DNA of 64,000 nt from contig CM066301.1 of assembly GCA_033807695.1 (NCBI GenBank), forward strand, positions 1,736,001 through 1,800,000, given 5' to 3'. This document shows positions 33,507-46,285 of this stretch, one piece after another. Each line of letters opens with the position of its first letter. Within the stretch, counting starts at the first letter, position 1. The stretch is from Daedaleopsis sinensis. Its lineage: Eukaryota; Basidiomycota; Agaricomycetes; Polyporales; Polyporaceae. The translations under genes and the position numbers were made by a program. A model generated the notes under the pieces. That model saw only the letters and a program-made list of their open reading frames with translations, was not told the DNA's origin and did no database searches.

Positions 33507-34469
33507 ATGAACATCATCGTACGCGCATTTGCGAGACGTAGTCAACCGCACTTCTCACTCACTGCTAGCATGCCTGCAGGAGACTCTCTTTGGCCGCACG
33601 GTCACCCCTGCAGAGCGGCTGCGCCAGCACCAGCGTGCCCTGGCAAAGGCGCAGCGCGAGCTCGACCGCGAACGCACCAAGCTCGAGCAGCAGGAGAAGA
33701 AGCTCATCATGGACATCAAGAAGAGTGCAAAGGCCGGCCAGATGGTGCGTCCCTCCGCTCTCCCGCCCGCCCGCAGTCGCTGAGCCCCGCGCACACCCAG
33801 AACGCGTGCAAGGTCATGGCCAAGGACCTCGTCCGCACCCGGCGATACGTCCAGAAGTTCTACCAGATGCGCACGCAGCTGCAGGCCGTCGGGCTCCGGA
33901 TACAGACGCTGCGGAGTAATCAGCAGATGGCGGAGGCCATGCGGGGCGCAACGCGGGTACGTTCATTGTCGCCTCATCTGCCTCTCTATCTCGATGCTCA
34001 AGTCTGCCTGTCCCCCAGGCGATGGGTGCGATGAGCCGGGGCCTCAACCTGCCCCAAATACAGCGGATCATGATGGACTTCGAGCGTGAAAGCGCGACGA
34101 TGGACATGAAGGAGGAGATGATGTCCGATGCGGTGGATGATGTCATGGCGGACGATCTCGAGGATGAGGAGGAGGAGGGCGACAAGATCCTCAAGCAGGT
34201 GCTAGACGAGATCGGTGTCGACCTTTCGCAACAGGTATGCCCTCGTTGTCAACCGGGCAGGGTGGCACAACTCATTCTCGAATCAGCTCAGCGACGCACC
34301 CAGCGGACTCGCTGTCTCATCTCCTCTGACAGAGCCGAAGCAGGCCGTTGCCGTAGGCGGTCCTTCTGGGGCAGCAATCACAGGTGGAGGAGCGGCGGGC
34401 GGCGATGGAGCCGAGATGTCCGACGAAGATGCTCTTCAAGCGCGGCTCGACGCGCTTCGGAGAGGATAG
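33507..34469 (+). CDS. VPS2: ESCRT-III subunit Vps2 / CHMP2A (Did4)
   Basis: The first coding exon is only 12 nt (MNII, 33507-33518) and splices to ETLFGRTVTPAERLRQHQRA, the conserved N-terminus of CHMP2. The basic alpha1-alpha2 helices (KAQRELDRERTKLEQQEKK), the MNACKVMAKDLVRTRRYVQK block and the LPQIQRIMMDFERES block follow. The acidic C-terminal part ends DEDALQARLDALRRG, a MIM1 motif that binds the Vps4 ATPase. The protein works on endosomal membranes in multivesicular-body sorting and membrane scission. The gene is convergent with COG4, with only 88 bp between stop codons. Confidence 0.93.
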
Positions 34470-34557
34470 AGTTATCTCTTTTGGATGGCACGGTATCTCT
34501 CTGGATATTGATTCACCATGTAGTGTACAGTAGCAATTGAGTATGTACGCCTGACGA

Positions 34558-37432
34558 TTATACCCTCAGACTAGCGACGGATCGAGCGTCTTGTTGGCTC
34601 AGCTGCCATGATATACCGGACCCATTGTAAAATTCGTCGACGTCCTCTTCCTGGTGGAGAGTCAGCAAAGAGGTACGCAAGTGATGCAGTGCATGCTCAC
34701 CGAGTCCAGGTTGAGCACAGTCGCTATTTGCTGTAGCCGCACAAACTTCTCCCGAATGTCTCCAAATACCGTTTGCGACGAGAGGTACGCCATGACAGCA
34801 CGCAGATCATGATCGAAACGGATTGCACCGAGCTAAAAAGATCCGTTTGAGAGAGACGTGGACAAGTCAGCAAGTTATACACATACCTCACTGTACCTAA
34901 GGCTAATCACGAATTTCTCCCATGGTCGCACGAGAACGTCGATGGCGAGGCCAAAGAACAATCGGAAGTTACTGTCGGTGAAGGTATCCTGGGTAGACAA
35001 GTGATGAGAAAGGTGTGAACTAACGCATGCAAGTTATTTGCTTCAGGCACCTTATAGCCCTCAATTAAAGCTTCCCAGGCCTTGACAAACCGTTTCCGAA
35101 CTGTATCTTGTAACTCTGTCGCGGCGTAGCCGTCATCGTCTAAGACATACGACACGTCTTTGTAGATGTCAGGAATGAAGGTGCGCAGTTTCGGTCGGAG
35201 AAGCTGATTGAAGAGTTGCTCGATACCAGCCTGTGGTTTACATCAGCCTTTCAAGGACAGGGCAGAGTGTGATCTTCAAGCTCACCCTCAGCGTTGACCG
35301 GTATTTCGGCACGAGGTTCATGAACGAATTGAGGCTTGCCTTCACAGACTCAATCTCAGACTCGAGGAAATGTTGGGGTAGAAGGTTAGATGAGGTAAGG
35401 TCCTTGACAAGGCGTTCCATATGTGATGATGAGATGTCAAGGTCGTTCAGAAGGATCTGCGTGGAAGGAGGTCAGAAGCTATTGGCCAAGGGGTGTTGGG
35501 ACAAGACTGACTATGAACGATTGCCTATTTTCGCGTTCGGCTTTCTCTGCACGGGCACCGGGGGCTGCAGCCCCTCTGTAGACGTTATCTAGCTTGTGTT
35601 TGATGACACGGGCGTAGTCCTTGTCCATGACGTCGCGCAAGCGTTCTGAAGTCCGTTCTATAGTCGCTACGGATGCAGTGGTCAACATACGGGAGAGCAC
35701 GGTCTTGAGGATGTAGAACGCATCGTCGGGCGTAGTGGTCGATACTGGAAGTTGGGACAAGTCGTACGTCGACAGTCGATGGGCCTATCGCGTGAATTTA
35801 TTCAGTAACATACTGGAGGAACGAAAAGGGATGGCATCACCTTGTCAATGACAGTACGAGCGTACCATACTTCCATGGGGGTGTAATAAGTCGACAACAT
35901 CTCCTCAATGACCTCTTGCGACCGAGAATGCTCCAGGACGTGAATACTGTTCAGTGGATCTGCGTCCTTTATAGACTCATTCGACGGATGCGGTGTGTTT
36001 TGTGATTGCAGAGGTTGTCCAGGGCCATCCAAATCATCCTCTTCCAAGTCAGACTCCTCCTGAGGACTAGTGATCAATGACGATGTTACGCTCTAACTCG
36101 AGTGAGGAAGGTAACCTTGAGTCGATCATGCATGAACTTACGGAACAAACCCCAGCGACCACTCATACCAGTTGCTTCAACCAGCACCTTGTCTACCTCG
36201 CGAGGATCCACGAGGTCGTCGTCCTCGCTCACTGTGGATGCATGCTTTTGCGCACCAGCGGATAGTGGTGTCGAGGAGATATCGGATAACTAAATGCTGC
36301 AATCAGTGTGCGGCCCCTATGAGGGGTTGAGGGTCCAAACCTTTCTCTTCATTGACCGCTCCTCTTCCCATCCCTCTAGCAAATCCTTCACAACGCGGTC
36401 GGCTTCTTGTAGCAAGCGTTCCAAGACGAGGCCCATCTTCGCCGGACCGTAGTACTTCTCCACCACAGGCTGGTGCTGGTCCACAATGAGTGCAATACTC
36501 TCGAACAGCGCGGTCAGGGCAGTTATGTAATATAGAGGGGAAGATGCTAGTAGACATAATTGTTCAGCCCAGCACGATGAAGTTGAAGAACGGGACGCGA
36601 TACGTACTCTTGGCTGAAGCTGGCGCACGGACTTTGACCAGTTCGACCACGAAGGACGCGTACGCATGCAGTCCCTCGGCTTCCCATCCTATCGCAGGGA
36701 ACAGCTTGAAGAAGCGGCTTGTCGCCGTCGCATCTCGCGCTCTCGACGCCTTCTCGAACTCGCGGCGGAAGACAGCAAGCAGCTGCTCACGGGCAGCTTC
36801 GAGCGTCTGCACGGGAGGCAGGTGGCTCTCTGCAGTGGGCTAGACAGTCATGAAAGGAAGCCCTGCATACGGGATATGAGATGAATGGCGTACCACGGCG
36901 GTCTCGGCGAACGGCCCAGATATAACGTCCAGAGGGAGGGCCATCGCCCGCGCACAATGGCGGGTGGCAGACTCCCAGTCCTGCTGTTCCATTGAACTGT
37001 AGAGTGCAGCGAGGGACGACTGACGAGACAGCGCGCATCAACGACGCGAGTGGGTAACTACAAATACGCAGCCCAAGAACGTACTTTGAGCTCTATGATT
37101 TGGCTGACACGCTCTGAAGCCTCTCTGACCCTTTTCATCTCCTCGTCCAGGGACTGGACACGTCCGCCGACATCCTGGGCCGTACGCGCGGTGTACGAGA
37201 CAGTCTGATCGAGAAGCCGTGTTTCCTGAGTCAGTGCATCTAATTGAGGGCTGAGAGACTGCAGACTGTTCAGCGAGGCTTCTATTGGCTCATAAGCAGA
37301 CAGAAGGTCGGTGAGGGAGGCAGAGAGGTCGGATTCGTGAGACTGCAGGATGGAGAGAGCCCCGAGGATGTCAGGAAGGGAGGCTAGCCGGCGTGGGTTG
37401 GAGATGGTCGTCGTCCCAGAGGCATCTTTCAT
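34558..37432 (-). CDS. COG4: Conserved oligomeric Golgi complex subunit 4
   Basis: The start [20 protein letters not shown] at 37432 leads into a long N-terminal coiled coil ([29 protein letters not shown]), typical of COG4. Later blocks match the family: the [20 protein letters not shown] region, [16 protein letters not shown], and a C-terminal helical part with [34 protein letters not shown] and [20 protein letters not shown]. About ten introns split the gene. COG4 is in lobe A of the Golgi tethering complex for retrograde vesicles. An ATG further upstream (37501) is in frame, but 37432 matches the family start better. Confidence 0.87.
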
Positions 37433-37847
37433 ATCCGGCCGTCTTTCAGGATGAGAGCAAGTAGAACGGGCGTAACGCCGATGGCAAGTTGCGTCCACCA
37501 AGCTTAAGTTACCACTGACAACTGTAGGTCGTCGGTCCGGTGTCCCGGAGGCACGTACTTCACAGGGTCAGGTGGTTAAACATGTTTCCTGACCGCGGTG
37601 CCACTGCCAAGTGCCACTATTACTGCTACACCCACAGGGTCCGATTCTGAAGTGATACTTGTTCACAGGGTCAGCAGATTAAATTACTCTCAGCTCGTAC
37701 GCCTACATCACGGAAAGTGCTACTACAAAAACCTACAACTCATCAATAGGCAACAACGGATACAGATCTCAACTTATATCACACAACCTCTCTCGAGTGC
37801 ATGTCCATTTCCGAACCCAAAAGAAACGAGGGAGCCTGCGTCTGCAC
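37433..37847. promoter_or_regulatory. Region upstream of COG4 with three CACAGGGTC repeats
   Basis: This 415-bp gap holds the COG4 promoter and the 3' end of the MAP kinase transcript. CACAGGGTC occurs three times on the plus strand, at 37561, 37633 and 37664. No gene is supported. Confidence 0.4.
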
Positions 37848-39630
<1,783 letters not shown>

Positions 39631-40016
39631 GGTGAGTGATGGCAGAGGAGGAGGAGGGATAGGAGGGGGTTGCACTCGGTCTTGAGTGCGGTTTCGAGGC
39701 TAAGTACCCTGCCCGATCGATGCGATGAGCACTGCCGACTCGGCTATGGCTTACCTCCAAATTCGGAAGCCCGGATCTCCTTCCGGGCGCTCCGGCCACG
39801 ATTTGCTCAACGTGCAATCAACCATTCTACAGTGTTGTCCTCATCCTCGTCCTCGCCCTCGTCCTTGTACTCGAGACAGTCTGAGTGGACGTCTACTAGC
39901 CGCTAGCTCTGCCCGCTCAGCTGGTCTCTTGGTCTCGACCTTAGCTGTGGGCTCCATCTTGGGTTACGTGTCTTCTTGTACTTGTACCAAGTCGCTCCGC
40001 TACGTCTTGCTCGCCC
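39631..40016. promoter_or_regulatory. Divergent promoter region of SLT2 and MTR4
   Basis: This 386-bp stretch separates two divergent start codons. No ORF is supported. A bidirectional promoter is inferred from position. Confidence 0.45.
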
Positions 40017-43000
40017 ATGGACTCCAACGACCTTTTCTCCTTCCTGGACTCTGCTCCCCCGGAGGACTACCCACAAGATGCCGACGGAGACATAGTTCTT
40101 GCACCAGATGTCAAGGGCACAAATGGAACTGCCGTCAAGAGGCGCAAAGCCTCTCCTCCGCCCGTGTCTACATTCTCTGAGCCTGGTCCTTCAGAACCAA
40201 AAAAGGCGCGACTCGCTTCTCCAAAACCCATCGTTGTAGATGAAGTTGAGATAGAGGCCAAACGGGAGGTTCTCGCCAGTGCTGGTTTGACTGGGGCGGT
40301 AGAAGCTGGTTCACGGCTCGAACTGCGGCATCAGGCAAGTCCCATTCTCCCTTGCATGCCATGCATTTCTGACCATGAGCTTTAGGTCCGCCACCAAGTT
40401 GCTGTACCTCCGGGATATCCGTACATACCCATTGGAGACCATGTCCCTCCAGAGAAGCCTGCACGTGAATACAAGTTCACTTTGGATCCCTTCCAGCAAG
40501 TGTCCATCCATGCCATACAACGTAACGAGAGCGTCCTTGTCTCCGCACATACCAGTGCCGGAAAGACAGTCGTCGCAGAGTATGCTATCGCCCAGTGTCT
40601 TGCGCTAAGACAACGTGTGATTTACACCAGTCCTATCAAAGTCAGTATCATCATCTTCCACCTCGGTATTCTCGATACTCATATCTCGCTTTACAGGCTC
40701 TAAGCAACCAAAAATATCGCGAAATGCTGGCAGAGTTTGGCGATGTAGGCCTTATGACTGGCGACGTTACTATCAACCCGAGCGCGACGTGCCTTGTCAT
40801 GACCACTGAGGTCCGTCTTCCTTTAATCCCCGTACACATGTCTTTTAACCGTCAGGCTTTAGATTCTGCGTTCGATGCTCTACAGAGGTTCAGAGATCAT
40901 GCGCGAGGTCGCGTGGGTCATCTTCGACGAGATTCACTATATGCGCGACAAAGAGCGTGGTGTCGTATGGGAGGAGACGATCATCCTTCTCCCTCACTCT
41001 GTCCGTTACGTCTTCCTTTCAGCGACCATCCCCAACGCTATGCAGTTTGCCGAATGGATATGCAAGTCTCACGACCAGCCATGTCACGTTGTGTACACGG
41101 ACTTCCGTCCAACTCCTCTACAGCACTACCTCTTCCCAGCCGGGGGAGAGGGGATCTACCTCGTCGTCAACGAGAAGGGCGAGTTCCGCGAAGACAACTT
41201 CACCAAAGCTATGGGAATGTTGCAAGACAAAATGGGTGACGACCCCGCTGATTCCAAGGCCGGGAAGGGCAAAAAGGGAAAGATTAAGAAGGGCGGCGGT
41301 GACAAGAAAGGTTGGCTTGCTGAATGAGATCATACCAGGCCGGTATTGACATCTGGCAGGCCCGTCGGACGTCCAGAAGATTGTCAGGATGATCATGACG
41401 AAGAATTATAACCCCGTTATCGTCTTCGCATTCAGCAAGCGAGAGTGTGAAGCGCTCGCGTTGACATTGTCCAAGTACGAATTCAACACCACCGAGGAGC
41501 AGGACATGATTTCGAACATTTTCACCAACGCGATGGACAACTTAGCACCAGACGATCGCCAGCTTCCGCAGATATCCAACCTTCTACCTCTCCTCAAGCG
41601 CGGGATTGGTATCCATCATGGCGGTCTTCTCCCTATCCTCAAGGAAGTCATTGAGATTCTCTTCCAGGAGGGACTCATCAAGGTCCTCTTCGCGACGGAG
41701 ACGTTCTCAATTGGATTGAACATGCCCGCGAAGACCGTCGTCTTCGTTGCTGCGCGCAAGTTCGACGGTCGCGATTTCCGCAACTTGTCCTCTGGAGAGT
41801 ACATCCAGATGTCCGGTCGCGCCGGTCGTCGTGGATTGGACGATCGGGGAGTCGTCATCATGATGTGCGACGAGAAGTTGGAGCCCACGTCGGCGAAGGA
41901 GATGATCAAGGGAGAGGCCGACAGGCTCGATTCCGCCTTCCACCTGGGGTACAACATGATCCTCAACCTGATGAAGGTCGAAGGTATCAGTCCGGAGTTC
42001 ATGCTCGAGCGGTGTTTCTACCAATTCCAGAACAACGCCGAGGTGCCTATGATTGAGGATAGTGAGTACGATCCGTCTCCTATTGTCCTAATCTCATCCA
42101 ACGTGCGAGTAGAGCTACAGAAAGAAGAGGCCATGAAGGGTGCTATAACCGTCCCGGACGAGGAGCTCGTAGCGAGCTACTACGAATACCGCCAACAGCT
42201 AGATCAGATGGCAGCGGATTTCCGCGAAGTTGTCACACATCCCAACTACAGCCTGCCCTTCCTGCAAGCTGGACGGCTTGTCAAAATCAAGTACGAGAAA
42301 CTCGACTTTGGCTGGGGTGTGATCATCGACTACCAGAAGCGATTACCGCCGAAGGTTGGTGCATTTATACTGAATAGTCAAGCAGGGGTAATCGCTGACA
42401 TCTCGTAGAATCGCCCGGGTCCGAAGGTCGAAGATATCCCAGCGCACGAACAATACATCGTTGACGTACTGCTATATTGCTCTAAAGGTTCGACTGTACC
42501 AAAAGACCGCAATGTGTCTACGCCCACCCCCGGTGGTATCCAACCATGTCTCTCTGGACGAGGCGGTGAGCCTCTCGTTGTCCCAGTCCTGTTGTCGACG
42601 GTGGATTCGTTCAGTCGCATTCGCCTTTTCATGCCGAAGGACCTGCGCTCTTTGGATCAGCGCAACAACACGTGGAAGAGCGTTCTCGAAGTGCAGAGTC
42701 GCTTCCCCGACGGAGTCCCGTTGCTCGATCCTGTCGCGGACATGAAGATCACCGACGACAAGTTCACAGAACTGGTCAAGGTAAGTCGAATGAATGGGTA
42801 GCTTCCGTCGCTCCCCTCCTGATCGCGAGTTGTAGAAAATCGACACCTTGGAGCGAAAAATGTTCTCAAGCCCATTGCATAAGGATCCACGGCTCCCGGA
42901 ACTCTACACACTATACGCGAAGAAGCAAGAGCACCAGACGCAGATCCGGGACCTTAAGAAGCGGATCCAAGCCACCCACGATGTTCTCCAGATGGAGGAG

Positions 43001-43705
43001 CTCAAATGCCGGAAGCGCGTTCTCCGACGACTCGGATTCACGACCGAGTCGGATATCGTCGACATGAAAGGTCGTGTCGCATGCGAGATCAGCACTGGTG
43101 ACGAGCTGCTCCTTACGGAGTTGATCTTCAACGGGGTCTTCAACTCATTGTCTCCGGAGCAATGTGCGGGCCTTCTCAGCTGCTTCGTGTTCACCGAGAA
43201 GGTACCGGTCATTTGCCCGTTAGTAGTGCACCTCGATATTAATCAACGCCTTCTCTAGAGCGAACAAGTAACAAAGCTCAAAGAAGAGCTCGCAGCCCCC
43301 CTTCGTGTTATGCAGGAGATCGCGCGACGCATCGCCAAGGTGTCCAAGGAGTCGAAGCTAGCTATCAATGAGGACGACTACGTGAAGTCGTTCAAGGTTG
43401 AGCTCATGGACGCCGTCGTCCAGTGGTGCAGAGGTGCATCGTTCGCAGAGATCTGCAAGGCTTGTCGTCTGTTTTCCACTCTGCTTGAAAAATGTTCTGA
43501 TACGCTTTCTATTCTCCTCCAGCTCACAGACCAGTTCGAGGGCAGTCTGATCCGCGTGTTCCGCCGCCTGCAAGAGCTCATACGGCAGATGGCGCAGGCC
43601 GCGAAAGTGATAGGCAACAGCGAACTGCAGGAGAAGTTCGAGAAGGCTTCCGAGATGCTGGAGCGACCGAACTCTGTCATCTTCTGCTCGTCTTTGTACC
43701 TATAG
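40017..43705 (+). CDS. MTR4: Exosome RNA helicase Mtr4 (Dob1)
   Basis: The start is [21 protein letters not shown] short disordered N-terminus leads to the Ski2-like helicase: [20 protein letters not shown], Walker [27 protein letters not shown] ([15 protein letters not shown]), SAT (FLSATIPNA), and [12 protein letters not shown] (motif VI). The arch/KOW region and the helical DSH C-terminal domain end with [13 protein letters not shown], the standard Mtr4 terminus. It unwinds RNA for the nuclear exosome and TRAMP. The first intron (40335-40385) has a GC donor (CAG|GCAAGT). The gene is divergent from SLT2. Confidence 0.97.
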
Positions 43706-44122
43706 CGCTATACACATATGCATCTGTACCAGCACCACATCGAGGTCGGGCTTTTATCTGGTTTCCAAACAACGTGTGGGTTTGGGACGGCGAAACCGAC
43801 CTAGTGCGCTATGACAATCACGAAAGTTTGCCTAAAAGGTTAATCAAGGGAAGCATGAAATCAAAACTGGGGTAGGGTGCTACTAACTGAGGCGCAATGA
43901 AATTTGACGCATCGCAGTGCACGATCTGCTGTTGAAGGTCGCATTCAATGAGGACCGAAGCAGAGAGGGCAGAAGGAGGTGAGAATCCGTTGCATGTCGA
44001 CGCCATGTATTTGCCGAGCGAGCACTCCAGCTCTAAAATGCAAGCAGACGACTTCCGAGAACGGGTGTAAAGATTAGTGAAATCGATACATGTAACGCGC
44101 AACGACACTACCAGGGACGCCT
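43706..44122. other. Convergent intergenic region between MTR4 and uS5m
   Basis: This 417-bp gap should hold two 3' UTRs. The small ORFs in it have no family resemblance. I see no gene. Confidence 0.4.
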
Positions 44123-45079
44123 TCATGTGTGGAGGGGGACAATCCTTCTCCCTCTGTCCCGCTCGATCTCCATGGCCGACCGCATTTCTCTGCCCTTCTC
44201 CATCGTCCGCCCCTCACCACCAATGCCGTTGCCCATGAGCGTCGGCATATGTCCGGGAAGGAGCATACGCACGACCGCCTTCATGACCTGGTACGGGTTC
44301 CTGCTCCCCCACACCTTCGCGCTCGCGTCCTTGATGCCCGCGACCTTGAAGACCTCGTGGATGATAGGGTTGCACGCAAGCCCGAAGCCAACCGGACGCG
44401 GTCGCAGGATGATGCGGGTCGCCCCGAACTTGTTCTCCATCTCCGTCCAGACGGTGCGGTCCTCGTACCGCTCGACGTAGTCCATGTTCCGGACAGCCTG
44501 CGGGAACGCCTTGGCCAGCGCTGACGGGAAGTCGGGGCCCTTGCCCTCGCCCAACCCAAGAAGGCCCTTCCCGTTGCCTACGACGATGAGCACGGAGTAG
44601 CGCTCGATCTTGCCCTTGCCCGTTTGCTGCTTGACGTACCGGACGACCTGGGCGCGGTAGAGCTTCTGGAGCTCGGTGGGAGGGAGGTGAAGGAACTTAA
44701 TGGGCTTCATCGCGTCTGTCGAGCTCTCAATCTCATCCACCACCAACGCATCGTTGTCCCTCTCCCCCATCTCGATCTCTCGCGCGACACGGAACATGGA
44801 AGGGTTGTTGCGGACGACGACAGTGTTGGAGTAGGGCGTGTGTCGATTGGGAGGGAACGTTTGTCTCTCGTGGAGGTCGAGCAACGCATCTGGGGTCAAA
44901 AGGTTGGGGAAGTGCTCGCTCTGGGCGACCGCATGTTCAAACTGCTGCTGCTCTGCTAGTTTATTGTTGGGCAGCCGTGAGGGTGTGGAGTAGCGGCGGC
45001 AGGAAGAGGAAGAGACTGCGGGTGGGCATGGCCGCTTGGAAGAGGCTGAGAAGAGGAACCTCGCGGCTTTTGAGCTCAT
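44123..45079 (-). CDS. MRPS5: Mitochondrial small ribosomal subunit protein uS5m
   Basis: This appears to be an intronless ORF, with start MSSKAARFLFSASSKRPCPP and a Ser/Arg-rich mitochondrial presequence. The S5 N-terminal domain (RYSVLIVVGNGKGLLGLGEG, a double-stranded RNA-binding-like fold) and the C-terminal domain (RPRPVGFGLACNPIIHEVFK, VAGIKDASAKVWGSRNPYQV) are both present. Length is about 318 residues, in the mitochondrial range because of the N-terminal extension. The protein lies near the mRNA entry site. It shares a 175-bp divergent region with the PITH gene. A longer start (45154) exists but would lengthen the presequence without need. Confidence 0.94.
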   Translation of the reverse strand: MSSKAARFLFSASSKRPCPPAVSSSSCRRYSTPSRLPNNKLAEQQQFEHAVAQSEHFPNLLTPDALLDLHERQTFPPNRHTPYSNTVVVRNNPSMFRVAREIEMGERDNDALVVDEIESSTDAMKPIKFLHLPPTELQKLYRAQVVRYVKQQTGKGKIERYSVLIVVGNGKGLLGLGEGKGPDFPSALAKAFPQAVRNMDYVERYEDRTVWTEMENKFGATRIILRPRPVGFGLACNPIIHEVFKVAGIKDASAKVWGSRNPYQVMKAVVRMLLPGHMPTLMGNGIGGEGRTMEKGREMRSAMEIERDRGRRIVPLHT

Positions 45080-45254
45080 CGTCGAGCACAGCGAGGACGG
45101 CGAGGAAGGTAGTGGCGGTTGCAGTGTACTGAACGCCTTGCTGTCCCAGACCAAGCGAGCTAGCGCCTGTCCAGAATATTGTGGCGCCCATCCCGAAGAC
45201 GGCGCTCCCGGGCCGCGCGTCCTTAAACCACAACCACGACCACGACCATCTGCG

Positions 45255-46103
45255 ATGTCTCACGACGAGGACTCGGTTGCTGCTCAACTCGCGGGCATAG
45301 ATCTTGGAAATCTATACGGATCGATAGACAAAGAAAAGTGAGCATGCGCATGTGCGTGCTGCCTCTGACGACGAACATGACGAATTAAGGGTGCATGGCT
45401 TGAATCTGACTGTTCCAGAGGACGCCCAGGCCCTCATCAAGCCCTGGGACGAACGCGACGACACCTCGAGATTTGCTGAATCCGGCGTCGATGATCAAGT
45501 ACGTGCACCTGAATATAGAGTCGAACGTCACATCTCACGTACACGAATGTTTCTGCAGATCATTATACATGTGCCGTTCACGCAGAACGTCCGTCTGCGT
45601 TCCGTTCTGCTCAAGTTAGGTAGGCTAGATGGTGCAGATCAGATTTGAACGTTGAACCTCCTCATTGAACGGTTTCATCACAGGCAGGGGCGAGCTTACA
45701 CCTAGACGAATGCGGATATACGCCAATCGCACGAACATCGTCGACTTCTCCGAGGCAGAAGATATTACCCCTCAACTGAACATCAGCCTGCTCGAAGGCG
45801 AGACAGGCGTCACCGAATATCCCTTGCGGGCGGCATCTTTTGCAAACGTACACTCGCTCTCTCTGTTCTTTGTATGTGTCGCGGACTTCTCTAGGCAGGT
45901 CCTCGTTAACTAACGGAATATAGAGCGAATCAATCGGCGGCGACTCCTCGCGCTTGTACTTCATTGGTTTCAGAGGTGATAGCAGATCGCAGCGCAAGGA
46001 GGGCACGCAGATGTTGGAGGTCCCCGCAGAGGTCGCTCCCGGAGCCAAGTTAGTAGACCGTCTACAAGAGAAGACTGGTGGTCAACAGACCACCGCAAGG
46101 TAG
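45255..46103 (+). CDS. PITH domain protein
   Basis: The start is MSHDEDSVAAQLAGIDLGNL. Exons join as KVHGLNLTVPEDAQALIKPW, IIIHVPFTQNVRLRSVLLKL, GRGELTPRRMRIYANRTNIV and SESIGGDSSRLYFIGFRGDS, which together make a full PITH domain (the proteasome-interacting domain of thioredoxin-like TXNL1). There is no thioredoxin domain, so it matches PITHD1-type proteins of about 210 residues. The C-terminus QEKTGGQQTTAR is unstructured. Four introns are readable. Role in proteasome interaction is inferred from the domain. Confidence 0.9.
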
Positions 46104-46285
46104 TGTTGAACACGGTGTCCTGCTAGCCTTTTCAGTTTGTAACATTGTATTGCTGTATTATCTCCTGTCCGAACATCTAAGCCCCTGAAGCTTAGACTAT
46201 CGCGCTAACATAATCAAGGGCATGTCTAACTGTCTCTCATCAAAATCATCAGGCATGTACAGCACAAAGGTTCTACGTTCAACGT

